In this document: positions 16,525-24,276 of the stretch, in pieces
How positions within the stretch are numbered: the stretch's first letter is position 1
How the letters are laid out: each line of letters begins with the position of its first letter
DNA from: Xanthomonas sacchari
GTDB lineage: Bacteria > Pseudomonadota > Gammaproteobacteria > Xanthomonadales > Xanthomonadaceae
Assembly (NCBI RefSeq): GCF_040529065.1
Contig: NZ_CP132343.1
Coordinates: forward strand, 1,612,001-1,676,000
Reading direction: 5' to 3'
DNA length: 64,000 nucleotides
Position numbers and translations under genes: made by a program
Notes under the pieces: generated by a model
Databases searched by the model: none
The model's input: only the letters and a program-made list of their open reading frames with translations
What the model was told of the DNA's origin: nothing

Positions 16525-17834
16525 GCGTCGCCCGCCAGCGCCGGGGCGAACTGCGCCGGCCGCGCGCGCGGCTTGCTTAGCCACAGGTGCACGTCGCCGA
16601 TCGAGCGCTCCAGGAAGCCGCCCTCGCAATAGGCCAGGTAGAACTCCCACATGCGCATGAAGCGTTCGTCGTAGCCGAGCGCGCGCACCTGCGGCAGCCT
16701 GGCCATGAAGCGCTCGCGCCAGGCGCGCAGGGTGAGCGCGTAGCTGGGGCCGATGTCTTCAAGATTGAACAGGCGCAGGTCGCTGGCGCGGCCGATCGCC
16801 CCGGTCATTGCTGCCACCGAGGGAATGAAGCTGCCGGGGAAGATGTGGCGCTTGATGAAGTCCACCGACTTGAGCGCCTGCGCGTAGCGGTGATCCTCGA
16901 TGGTGATGGCCTGGATCAGCGCCTGGCCGTCGTCCTTGAGCAGGCTGCCGACCTTGCCGAAGTAGGTGTCCAGGTACTGGTGGCCGATCGCCTCGATCAT
17001 TTCGATCGAGACCAGGCGGTCGTAGCGGCCATTCAGATCGCGGTAGTCGCGCAACAACACCTCGACTCGGTCCGACAGCCCGGCGGCGGCGACGCGCTGC
17101 CGGGCCAGTTCGTACTGCTCACGCGAGATGGTGGTGGTGGTGACGCGGCAGCCATGGTGCTTGGCCGCGTGCAGCGCGAAGCCGCCCCAGCCGGTGCCGA
17201 TCTCGACCAGATGATGATGCGGCTGCAGATCGAGCTTGGCGCAGATGCGCTGCAGCTTGCGCTCGGCCGCGCGCTCCAGCGCAGCCTCGCCCAGGGCGGC
17301 GTCGGCATCGCGGAAGATCGCTGAGGAGTACATCAGGTTGCGATCCAGGAACAGCTCGAACAGCTGGTTGCCCAGGTCGTAGTGCGCGGCGATGTTGCGG
17401 CGGCTGCCGGCACGGGTGTTGCGCGCGAACGCATGCAGGCCGCGCATCGCCAGGCCGCCAAGCCGGGCCAGGCCGGTCTCCATCGCGTCCAGGCGGTCGC
17501 GGTTGCGCACCAGCAGGCGCACCAGCGCAACCAGGTCGTCGCAGTCCCACAGCCCATCCATGTACGCCTCGCCGACGCCGACGCTGCCGTTGAGCGCGGC
17601 CTGGCGGTAGAAGCGCGGATCGTGGATGCGCAGATGCGCCTGCAGCACGTCGGCATCGGCGCCGGCATCGCCCAGCGTGGTCAGCGTGCCGGTCTCCTCG
17701 ATGCGCAACTGGCCCTCGCGCAGGCCATCGAGGGTGGCGAGCAGACGCTTCCGCAGCAGGCGGTCGAGCCCGCGCAACGGCGGTGCGGCCGGGGCCAGCG
17801 CGGCGGCGGAAGAGGGCGCGTGCGGAGCGTTCAT
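16521..17834 (-). CDS. cfa: Cyclopropane-fatty-acyl-phospholipid synthase family protein
   Basis: 437 residues, close to the family norm of about 400-420. The N-terminal lipid-binding part (about 20-140) is followed by AAHYDLGNQLFELFLD (149-164), the SAM motif VEIGTGWGGFALHAA (210-224), SIEMIEAIGHQYLDTYF and the catalytic-region HIFPGSFIPSV. The enzyme transfers a methylene or methyl group from SAM to a cis double bond in phospholipid acyl chains. In Rhodobacter a relative (UfaM) instead makes methyl-branched chains on the way to furan fatty acids, so ring formation is likely but not certain. Central gene of the operon, overlapped at both ends. Confidence 0.9.
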   Translation of the reverse strand: MNAPHAPSSAAALAPAAPPLRGLDRLLRKRLLATLDGLREGQLRIEETGTLTTLGDAGADADVLQAHLRIHDPRFYRQAALNGSVGVGEAYMDGLWDCDDLVALVRLLVRNRDRLDAMETGLARLGGLAMRGLHAFARNTRAGSRRNIAAHYDLGNQLFELFLDRNLMYSSAIFRDADAALGEAALERAAERKLQRICAKLDLQPHHHLVEIGTGWGGFALHAAKHHGCRVTTTTISREQYELARQRVAAAGLSDRVEVLLRDYRDLNGRYDRLVSIEMIEAIGHQYLDTYFGKVGSLLKDDGQALIQAITIEDHRYAQALKSVDFIKRHIFPGSFIPSVAAMTGAIGRASDLRLFNLEDIGPSYALTLRAWRERFMARLPQVRALGYDERFMRMWEFYLAYCEGGFLERSIGDVHLWLSKPRARPAQFAPALAGDA

Positions 17835-18700
17835 CGGCTTTCTCGCGGAAGGGAGTGGTCGGGGTGGTCGTGCACCGGGTTGCCGCGCAGCCACAGCCGC
17901 AGGGCCTGCCAGTGGATCTTGGCCATGACCTGCAGGGTCATCGCCGGATAGCGGAGCAATGCCTGCGCCAGGCTGGCGCCGTCGAGCGCGCGGCGCTGCA
18001 GGACGAGGGTGGCGTCGAAGCGCCGTCGCACGGTTGCGGGCGCAGGATCGAGCACGTCCATGTGCACGCGCAGTTGCGCACCGGGTTCGCTGAAGCGCCA
18101 GGCGTAGGTGTGCGCCATCGCCATGAACGGCGACACATGGAAGCGTTTGGCGAAGCGCCAGGCGTGGGTGGCGCCGTGGCTGCGCGCCTCGGCCATCGGT
18201 AGCACGTAGGCGTGGCGCTGCCGCCACGGCGTGTTGGTGATCTCGGCGACGATGCTGTGCAGGCGCTGCTGCGCGTCGTGGCAGTAGTAGAACGTGACCG
18301 GATTGAAGCAATGGCCGAAGTAGCGCAGGTGGGTGAGCATGCGCACCGGGCCGAGCGGGCGTTCGCCGGTGTGCTGCTGCACGCGGTCGCGTACCGCTTC
18401 GTCCAGCGGCTGCGCAGGGTCGCCGAGGTAATCGCTGCGGCGGAACTCGGCCAGGTTGCGCCGGTTCACCGACCACAGCCAGCGCCGCGCGAACACCTGC
18501 TCCAGTTCGTCCAGGTCCAGGTACAGCAGGAACAGCGGATAGCGGAACGCCAGCGCCTTGGGTGCGTAGCGGCGATGCCGCACCCAGCCGGTGTACACCG
18601 CGCTGTGCAGGCCGTGCAAGGTCGTGCCCGCCGCCGCCGACGTTGTCGAGACGGCGCCAGCCGGCGGGGCGGACACGGCAGCACGGCGCATCAGTGTCAT
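17831..18700 (-). CDS. DUF1365 family protein
   Basis: 289 residues. Hallmarks: LHSAVYTGWVRHRRYAPKALAFRYPLF near the start, LTHLRYFGHCFNPVTFYYC in the middle, and KRFHVSPFMAM. The last two hold the conserved His/Cys/Asn cluster. No enzyme activity is proven. DUF1365 genes are tied to cfa and to this FAD-oxidoreductase type across Proteobacteria and belong to the sigmaE/ChrR regulon of Rhodobacter, so a role in lipid remodelling under oxidative stress is a fair inference. Overlaps by 4 bases with the genes on both sides. Confidence 0.87.
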   Translation of the reverse strand: MTLMRRAAVSAPPAGAVSTTSAAAGTTLHGLHSAVYTGWVRHRRYAPKALAFRYPLFLLYLDLDELEQVFARRWLWSVNRRNLAEFRRSDYLGDPAQPLDEAVRDRVQQHTGERPLGPVRMLTHLRYFGHCFNPVTFYYCHDAQQRLHSIVAEITNTPWRQRHAYVLPMAEARSHGATHAWRFAKRFHVSPFMAMAHTYAWRFSEPGAQLRVHMDVLDPAPATVRRRFDATLVLQRRALDGASLAQALLRYPAMTLQVMAKIHWQALRLWLRGNPVHDHPDHSLPRESR

Positions 18701-19950
18701 GACCAGGGTACCCCCAGCGCGGCGGCGACGTCGACCGCGCTGCGCAGGCCGTCCTCGTGGAAGCCGAAGCCCCAGCCGGCGCCGGCGAACCAGGTGTTGC
18801 GCTGGCCTTGGATCTCGCCCTTGCGCGCCTGCGCCGCCACCGATGCCTGGGTCTGCAGCGGATGCCGGTAACGCATGCGCCGCAACACCTTGGCCGGATC
18901 GATCGCATCGCTGCGGTTGAGGCTGACGATGAACGGCTGCGGCGCCTGCAGCGACTGCAGTGCGTTCATCCAGTAGCTGACCGTACACGGCGCGTCCGGA
19001 TCGGCCGGCACGTGCGCGTTCCAGGCGGCCCAGGCGCGGCGGTCGCGCGGCAGTACGCGCGCGTCGGTGTGCAGCACGGTCTCGTTGTCCTGGTAGCCGA
19101 TCGCGCCGAGGATCGCGGTTTCGGCGTCGCTGGGATCGGTGAGCAGGCGCAGCGCGTCGTCGGCATGGCAGGCCAGCACCGCATGGTCGTATTGCTGCGT
19201 GTCGGCATCGCAGGCGATGGCGACGCTGCCGTGCGCGGTGCGCTGTATCGCGCGCACCGGCGTGCCGAGCCGCTCGCGCACCCGCCAGCGGCTGCGCAGC
19301 GCGCGCACGTAGCTGTTGGAGCCGCCGCGCACCACCCGCCACTGCGGGCGGCCGCTGACCTGCAGCATGTGGTGGTTGGCCATGAAGCCGATCAGCTGAC
19401 GCATCGGGAAATCGAGGATCTGCCGCGACGGCGAGGACCACAGCGCCGAGGCCATCGGTACCAGGTGCGCGTCGCGGAACACCTGGGAGTAGCCGTGGCG
19501 CTGCAGAAATTCGCCGAGGGTGAGTTGCGCCAGGGAAGCGTCATGCAGCACCTGCGGCGCCTCGCGGTAGAACCGCCGCAGGTCGCGCAGCATGCGCCAG
19601 AAACGCGGCGACAGCAGGTTGCGGCGCTGGCAGAACAGCCCATCGAGCGTGCCGGCGTTGTACTCCAGCCCGGTGCGTTCCTCGTGCACCGAAAAGCTCA
19701 TCGTGGTCGGCTGCGACTCCACTCCCAGCCGCGCGAACAACGCGCTCAGCAACGGGTAGTGCTCCGGATTGAACACGATGAAGCCGCTGTCCACCGCGTA
19801 TTCCGCGCCGTCCAGTTCGATCGCATGGGTATGGGTATGGCCGCCGAGATAGTCGGCCGCTTCGTACAGCGTCACCTCGTGGCGCTGCGACAGCAGCCAC
19901 GCCGCGCCGAGGCCGGCGATCCCCGAGCCCACCACCGCGATCCGGCTCAT
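18697..19950 (-). CDS. FAD-dependent oxidoreductase (amine oxidase/desaturase-like) of the cfa cluster
   Basis: 417 residues. Rossmann FAD motif IAVVGSGIAGLGAAWLL at residues 4-20, acidic ribose-binding end at E30, and GGHTHTH right after. SGFIVFNPEHYPL is the conserved signature of this COG2907 group. A C-terminal FAD-contact segment, GAGWGFGFHEDGL, is followed by a membrane-proximal end. The group is likely to oxidise or desaturate acyl chains, but its substrate is unknown. It resembles carotenoid desaturases in fold only; no crt gene is nearby. Second gene of the operon, overlapping both neighbours by ATGA. Confidence 0.87.
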   Translation of the reverse strand: MSRIAVVGSGIAGLGAAWLLSQRHEVTLYEAADYLGGHTHTHAIELDGAEYAVDSGFIVFNPEHYPLLSALFARLGVESQPTTMSFSVHEERTGLEYNAGTLDGLFCQRRNLLSPRFWRMLRDLRRFYREAPQVLHDASLAQLTLGEFLQRHGYSQVFRDAHLVPMASALWSSPSRQILDFPMRQLIGFMANHHMLQVSGRPQWRVVRGGSNSYVRALRSRWRVRERLGTPVRAIQRTAHGSVAIACDADTQQYDHAVLACHADDALRLLTDPSDAETAILGAIGYQDNETVLHTDARVLPRDRRAWAAWNAHVPADPDAPCTVSYWMNALQSLQAPQPFIVSLNRSDAIDPAKVLRRMRYRHPLQTQASVAAQARKGEIQGQRNTWFAGAGWGFGFHEDGLRSAVDVAAALGVPWS

Positions 19951-20924
19951 CGGGCACGCGCCTGCGCGCGCACCAGCCCGGCCGGCACCGGCTTGAGCTC
20001 GCGGATCACGCGCGTCCACGACAGCGCCTTCAGTCCGTACCAGGTCAGGTCCAGCTCCCACCAGCGGAAGCCCTGGCGCGCGGCGCCGGGGAAGAAATGG
20101 TGGTTGTTGTGCCAGCCTTCACCGAAGGTCAGCAGTGCCAGCCACAGGTTGTTGCGGCTGTCGTCGCGGGTGTCGAAGCGGCGGCTGCCGAAGCGGTGCG
20201 CCAGCGAGTTGATGGTGAAGGTGGCATGGAACAGCGCCACGGTGGAGACGAAGAAGCCCCACACCAGCAACTGCGGGCCATCGGTGCCGAGCTGCGGCAC
20301 GTGCCGCTGCAGCCACCCGCCGAGCAGGAACAGCGCCAGCGCCAGCAGCACCGGCAGCAGCAGGTCGAAGCGGTCGAGGAAGCGCAGTTCGGGGAAGCGG
20401 CGCAGGTCCGGGATCGCCTCCCAGTCGGTGCGGAAGCCGCGCGGGGTCAGGAACCAGCCGCTATGGCTCCACCAGAAGCCGTGCTGGCGCGGCGAATGCG
20501 GGTCAGCCGGGGTGTCGGTGTGGCGATGATGGTTGCGGTGGTGCGCGGCCCACCACAGCGGCCCGCGCTGCACGCAGGTGGCGCCGATCGCAGCGAACAG
20601 GAACTGCACCGGGCGCGAGGTCTTGAACGCGCGGTGGGCGAAATAGCGGTGGTAGAAGCCGGTGAGCGCGAACATGCGCACCGCGTACATCGCCACCGCC
20701 ATGCCCACGGCGAACCACGACACGCCGACCCAGAACACGCCCAGGCACGCCAGGTGCAGGGCGATGTAGGGCGCGGCGCGCAGCCAGTCGATGCGGTCGG
20801 CGCGCGCCGGATCCAGTTCGATCTCGGCACTGGTGTCGAACCAGCGGCGCAAGGTGCGCAGGATGCGGCCACGCGGCGCAGGCGGCGATGTGGAAGGGCG
20901 GGGTTCCGGAACGGGACTCGGCAC
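19947..20924 (-). CDS. Acyl-CoA/acyl-lipid desaturase (delta-9 type, membrane di-iron)
   Basis: 325 residues. Three histidine boxes are present in the right order: HRYFAH (92-97), HHRNHH (128-133) and WHNNHHF (271-277), which ligate the di-iron centre. Four transmembrane helices fit the desaturase topology. It inserts a cis double bond into saturated acyl chains using O2 and an electron carrier, supplying the substrate for the cyclopropane synthase downstream. First gene of the seven-gene operon. The only suitable start is GTG at 20924, with no clear ribosome binding site; no in-frame ATG lies upstream before a stop. Confidence 0.9.
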   Translation of the reverse strand: MPSPVPEPRPSTSPPAPRGRILRTLRRWFDTSAEIELDPARADRIDWLRAAPYIALHLACLGVFWVGVSWFAVGMAVAMYAVRMFALTGFYHRYFAHRAFKTSRPVQFLFAAIGATCVQRGPLWWAAHHRNHHRHTDTPADPHSPRQHGFWWSHSGWFLTPRGFRTDWEAIPDLRRFPELRFLDRFDLLLPVLLALALFLLGGWLQRHVPQLGTDGPQLLVWGFFVSTVALFHATFTINSLAHRFGSRRFDTRDDSRNNLWLALLTFGEGWHNNHHFFPGAARQGFRWWELDLTWYGLKALSWTRVIRELKPVPAGLVRAQARAR

Positions 20925-20955
20925 AAGCGCGTCTCATTGGGGGACTTGGGGAGCG

Positions 20956-20982
20956 ATACGGGCGAAACCGGAAGACGGATGC
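20956..20982 (-). promoter_or_regulatory. Putative ECF-sigma promoter of the lipid operon (GCATCC-N16-CGTAT)
   Basis: On the minus strand, GCATCC (20977-20982) is followed after exactly 16 bases by CGTAT (20956-20960), with 31 bases from there to the desaturase start. The same motif, spacing and leader length are found before the exported-protein gene at 24186. C-rich -35 ATCC and -10 CGTAT-like boxes are the style of ECF promoters, and an ECF sigma gene lies 2 kb away. Confidence 0.6.
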
Positions 20983-21203
20983 ACCCAAGTCGCATTTCCC
21001 CTGCACGGCTGCGGGCGTGGCATCGCGGGCCACGACGGCGCAGCGCAGGCGTCGCGCGATCGGAAGATCTGGCTGTCGCGCGGATGCGCGACGGCGGCGG
21101 CGATGTTGCCTGCGCGCGAGTGGTGGGCGGGTGAATGCGCGCCGGGTTCTTGCAGTTGAGCGCAGCACGGACTGCCTGCGGCGCGTGCAAGGCGCCTGGA
21201 ACT

Positions 21204-21536
21204 GCCCCTCTCCCATCGGGAGAGGGGTTGTGGGGTGAGGGTGCGGCGCGAAGCGTCTCGCGGAAACAGGTCCACGAGGCCTCGCCCGTACCCTCATCCG
21301 CCCCTTCGGGGCACCTTCTCCCGATGGGAGAAGGGAATCCATGGTCCCGGTGAGAGAAGGGTTGTCTACGGTGCGAGTTGCAGCGTGCTGAGGCGTATTG
21401 CCCCTCTCCCATCGGGAGAGGGGTTGGGGTGAGGGTGCGGCGCGAAGCGCCTCGCGGAAACAGCTCCACGAGGCTGCGCCCGTACCCTCATCCGCCCCTT
21501 CGGGGCACCTTCTCCCGATATGGGAGAAGGGGTTGT
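21204..21536. repeat. Two tandem 196-bp units: palindromic repeat plus duplicated anti-sigma 3' end
   Basis: Both units begin CCCCTCTCCCATCGGGAGAG and contain GTACCCTCATCCGCCCC. At 21361-21390 the first unit carries a degenerate copy of the anti-sigma 3' end, which on the minus strand still reads STLQLAP-stop. The intact gene end with the same residues follows the second unit at 21537. The block therefore spans a gene end and its adjoining repeat, copied together. Confidence 0.8.
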
Positions 21537-22325
21537 CTACGGCGCCAGCTGCAGCGTGCTGATGCCGCCCTTGGCCACGACCGGGCCGGTGGCCACGCCG
21601 CCGGGCGCGCCGCCGGGCGGTTCCATGGTCACCGCCAGCACCGCGCCGTCGCTGAGCATGGGCATCAGCGCATCGGGGATGCGCGCCACGCGCGCCTTGG
21701 CCTCATCGAACACGCCCATCGAGCGCGCCTTGCCGTCGGCCGGGATCAGCCACAGCTCGGGCACGCGCGCACTGTCGTGGGTGCCGCCCAGCGGGGTGAG
21801 GGTAATGCTGCGCTTGTCGGCGTCCATCAGCGCCACGTAGCCGGGCTTGCCGTCGTCCTGCATCAGCGTGGAGGTCATCGCGATGCCGCTGGGCTTGGGG
21901 GTGGTGGTGGCGACCGGTGGCGGCTGCGCGGCCGGCGGCGGCACCGGCGCACGCGCCAGCAGTAGCGCCAGCAGGCAGGCGGTGGCGGTGGCGAAGCCGC
22001 CGGCGCTGAGCCAGCGCCAGGTCCGCACGCTGTCCCAGAACCCGGGCGCGGCGGGCCGCGCGCGCGGCGTCGGCGCATCCAGGCCCAGCGAGGCACGGAT
22101 GCGCACCCACACGCGTTCGGGCACCTCCACAGGCGCGATCTCGTCGGCCAGCGGCATCAGGTGCTGCTGCCACTGCAGCACCGCCTCGGCGAAGGCGCGG
22201 TCGCTGTCGATGCGCGCTTCGGCGGCGCGGCGCTCCTGCGCGTCGAGCACGCCGAGCACGTATTCGCCGGCCAGCACGTCGCGCGGCGGCGGGGTTTCCT
22301 GCGGATCGGGCACGGAGGCGTTCAT
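21537..22325 (-). CDS. Anti-sigma factor, RskA (anti-sigma-K) type
   Basis: 262 residues. The N-terminal sigma-binding part (about 15-85) has EYVLGVLDAQERRAAEARI and a DEIAPVEVPERVW segment. One transmembrane helix follows at about 106-126, then a Pro-rich linker and a periplasmic RskA-type domain (ALMDADKRSITLTPLGG, PELWLIPADGKARSMGVFD, LAVTMEPPGGAPGG). It should hold the ECF sigma factor inactive at the membrane until a stress signal leads to its release or proteolysis. The start overlaps the sigma stop by 4 bases. Its last codons are duplicated downstream in a repeat. Confidence 0.9.
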   Translation of the reverse strand: MNASVPDPQETPPPRDVLAGEYVLGVLDAQERRAAEARIDSDRAFAEAVLQWQQHLMPLADEIAPVEVPERVWVRIRASLGLDAPTPRARPAAPGFWDSVRTWRWLSAGGFATATACLLALLLARAPVPPPAAQPPPVATTTPKPSGIAMTSTLMQDDGKPGYVALMDADKRSITLTPLGGTHDSARVPELWLIPADGKARSMGVFDEAKARVARIPDALMPMLSDGAVLAVTMEPPGGAPGGVATGPVVAKGGISTLQLAP

Positions 22326-22879
22326 CGTTCCAGGCACGCTTTCAGTTTGGCCAGGCCGCGGCGGATCCAGCTCTTGACCGTGCCCAGCGGCGTGCCGCTG
22401 CGGTGGGCCAGTTCCTCGTAGGTGATGCCGTCGAAGAACGCGGTGCGGATCAGCTCGCCGCGCGGCGGCTCCAGTTCGCCCATGCACACGTCCAGGCGCC
22501 GTCCCGCCACCCGCCACTCGGTATCGGCGAGCGGGTCGCGGCCTTCGTCCTGCAGTTCACCGGCGTCGTCCAGCGCCACCGACTGCCGCGCCGGGGCGCG
22601 TGCGCGCAGATGGTCGATGGCCTTGTTGCGGGCGATCATGGTCAGCCAGGTCAGGCCGCGCGCGCGTTGCGGGTCGAACTGCGCGGCCTTGCGCCAGACC
22701 GAGGAGAACACTTCCTGCAGCACGTCCTCGGCTTCGCCGCGCTGCGGCACGATGCGCAGGCACACGCCGAACAGGCGCGAGGCGGTGGTGCGGTACAGGC
22801 GTTCGAACGCAGCGCTGTCGCCGGCGGCGGTGGCGACCAGCAATTGTCCTGCTTCGTCGTGATCGGGCGACTCGGTCAT
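22322..22879 (-). CDS. ECF-family RNA polymerase sigma factor (SigK-like, RskA-paired)
   Basis: 185 residues. Region 2 (about 22-95) has AAFERLYRTTASRLFGVCLRI, EDVLQEVFSSVW and LTWLTMIARNKAIDHLR. Region 4 (about 128-182) has the helix-turn-helix ITYEELAHRSGTPLGTVKSWIRRGLAKL for -35 recognition. It directs transcription of a small regulon; the adjacent lipid operon is the likely target, from the shared GCATCC-N16-CGTAT promoters. In Rhodobacter and relatives similar sigma factors answer singlet oxygen and control cfa/DUF1365 genes. It is followed by its anti-sigma gene with a 4-base overlap. A one-off match in each promoter box sits just before its own start. Confidence 0.92.
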   Translation of the reverse strand: MTESPDHDEAGQLLVATAAGDSAAFERLYRTTASRLFGVCLRIVPQRGEAEDVLQEVFSSVWRKAAQFDPQRARGLTWLTMIARNKAIDHLRARAPARQSVALDDAGELQDEGRDPLADTEWRVAGRRLDVCMGELEPPRGELIRTAFFDGITYEELAHRSGTPLGTVKSWIRRGLAKLKACLER

Positions 22880-22937
22880 GCCGGGAGACGGTGGCGAAGG
22901 TCGGCGCGATGCTACAGGCTTTCGCCGCGGCCGTCGC

Positions 22938-23309
22938 TCAGGCGCGCTGGCGCCGCCACAGGATGAGCGCGGCGAGCAGCAGGACGATCTCGAACGCGGC
23001 CAGGCCGGTCGTGGTCGGGCCCACCGGCCACAGCCGCAGCAGGCTGGCGCTGCGGTAGAGCACGATGGGCACGTAGAACGCCAGCGCCAGGAGCAGGCCG
23101 GTGCGCAGTTGTCCGGTGCGGGCGAAGTAGCCGAACAGGAAGGCCATGCCCAATTGCAGGCCGCCGTAGATGACCAGGTATTCGGACTGGCCGGAGCGGT
23201 CCAGGCCGACATAGCCCACCGCGGCGGCGGTCTGCGCCGGCAGCAGCGTGCACCAGATGGCCAGGAGCGCGTAGAGCGCGGCGTTGAACCACAGGTAGGC
23301 CTTGGCCAT
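22938..23309 (-). CDS. DUF4345-type small membrane protein
   Basis: 123 residues with four predicted transmembrane helices and the family stretch SGQSEYLVIYGGLQLGMAF. Function unknown. It ends 58 bases before the sigma factor start on the same strand and may be the first gene of the sigma/anti-sigma transcript. ATG 23309 is chosen since the helix begins a few residues later; upstream codons in the same frame are Arg/Ala-rich and unlike the family. Confidence 0.72.
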   Translation of the reverse strand: MAKAYLWFNAALYALLAIWCTLLPAQTAAAVGYVGLDRSGQSEYLVIYGGLQLGMAFLFGYFARTGQLRTGLLLALAFYVPIVLYRSASLLRLWPVGPTTTGLAAFEIVLLLAALILWRRQRA

Positions 23310-23397
23310 GAGGTGTCCTCGTCGATGCGCGGGCGATGCGCAGGCATGGTTGTAGCGGCTGCGGCGATGGCCGGCGTGAATGCGCTGGCGGCGCGGC

Positions 23398-24186
23398 TCA
23401 GCGCGCGCTGCATTGCGCGACCAACGGTTGCTGCAGCGCCTGCTCCCAGGCGCCGGCATCGGCCTGGCCGCGCAGGCGTTCGGGGAATTCGATGCGCACG
23501 GTCGGGTAGCGGCCGCGCGCGTCGCGGATGTTGCCGACGCCGCGGAACTCGAGCAGGCGCCGGTCCTGGCGTGCATAGGCGACGCTGAGGTCGGGCAGCA
23601 GCGTGCCGTACCAGGCGGCCAGGCTCAGGGTGTAGCGCTGCACCTCGGCATCGGCCGGGCCGGGCGTGATGCGGAAGTCGAGCGTGCGCAGTTCGCTGGG
23701 CAGCGCGAAGGCGATGCGCTGCGGCGCGCCGCTGCCCAGGCTGTCCCAACGCTGGCGCAGATAGGCGTCGAAACCGGCGTCGATCACCTGCGCCTGCTCG
23801 CTCTTGGGCAGTGGCGCACGCCGTTCGGCCTGGCCCTTGGCCTGGCTGAACATCTCGCGCCCGCCGCCGCTGCGGCGCACGCCCTCGCGGTAGCCGCTGC
23901 GCGCATCGATCAGTTCGAAGTCCGGCGCGGCGCTGCCGTCGTCCACGCGCTTGCGTGCGAATGCGCTGCCATCGGCGCACTGGTACAGCACCACGCGCGC
24001 GCCATCGTCGCGGACCCAATGGCTTTCGCGGTACAGCACCTGCTTGCTGTCGGCGGCATAGGCGATGCCCTCGTAGTGCAGCATCGCCCTGGCCGGTGCC
24101 GCGGCGACGAGCGCGGCGGTACTCAGCACCAGCGCCAGCGGCAGGTGCGGTCGGGTGAACGGGAAGGCGGCGGTCGACGTCGGCAT
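23398..24186 (-). CDS. Exported protein of unknown function in the ECF-sigma cluster
   Basis: 262 residues with a clear signal peptide (hydrophobic about 15-32, cleavage near APARA-M). The mature part starts MLHYEGIAYAADSKQVLYRESHW and is rich in beta-prone segments. A single Cys lies in LYQCADGSAFARK and one near the C-terminus. I do not recognise the family. GGAG is placed 9-10 bases before the ATG. It is preceded by the same GCATCC-N16-CGTAT motif as the lipid operon, so it is probably a regulon member acting in the periplasm or outer envelope on altered lipids; this role is inference. Confidence 0.75.
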   Translation of the reverse strand: MPTSTAAFPFTRPHLPLALVLSTAALVAAAPARAMLHYEGIAYAADSKQVLYRESHWVRDDGARVVLYQCADGSAFARKRVDDGSAAPDFELIDARSGYREGVRRSGGGREMFSQAKGQAERRAPLPKSEQAQVIDAGFDAYLRQRWDSLGSGAPQRIAFALPSELRTLDFRITPGPADAEVQRYTLSLAAWYGTLLPDLSVAYARQDRRLLEFRGVGNIRDARGRYPTVRIEFPERLRGQADAGAWEQALQQPLVAQCSAR

Positions 24187-24217
24187 GCACGGCGCTCCGG
24201 TGGGATGACACCAGGAC

Positions 24218-24244
24218 ATACGCGGCCGGCGCCGATCCGGATGC
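24218..24244 (-). promoter_or_regulatory. Putative ECF-sigma promoter of the exported-protein gene (GCATCC-N16-CGTAT)
   Basis: Minus strand: GCATCC at 24239-24244, 16 bases, then CGTAT at 24218-24222, with 31 bases to the ATG at 24186. Boxes, spacing and leader length are identical to those before the desaturase operon, while the 16-base spacers differ, as expected for a functional promoter rather than a copied repeat. Confidence 0.6.
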
Positions 24245-24276
24245 GCCCGCGGTGGCGGCCGCGTGGCGCGGGCGTC

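Larger units (their letters stand above)
20925..21536. other. 612-bp region: lipid-operon promoter and tandem repeats
   Basis: No gene supported. The left third (20925-21150) upstream of the desaturase holds the predicted ECF promoter (20956-20982). The right part (21204-21536) is two tandem copies, 196 bases apart, of a palindromic repeat together with a copied piece of the anti-sigma gene end. Confidence 0.75.

Noticed and set aside
18697-19950. FAD oxidoreductase as a carotenoid (phytoene) desaturase
   Set aside because: The fold is similar, but the SGFIVFNPEHYPL signature and the cfa/DUF1365 neighbours point to the lipid-linked group, and there are no crt genes.
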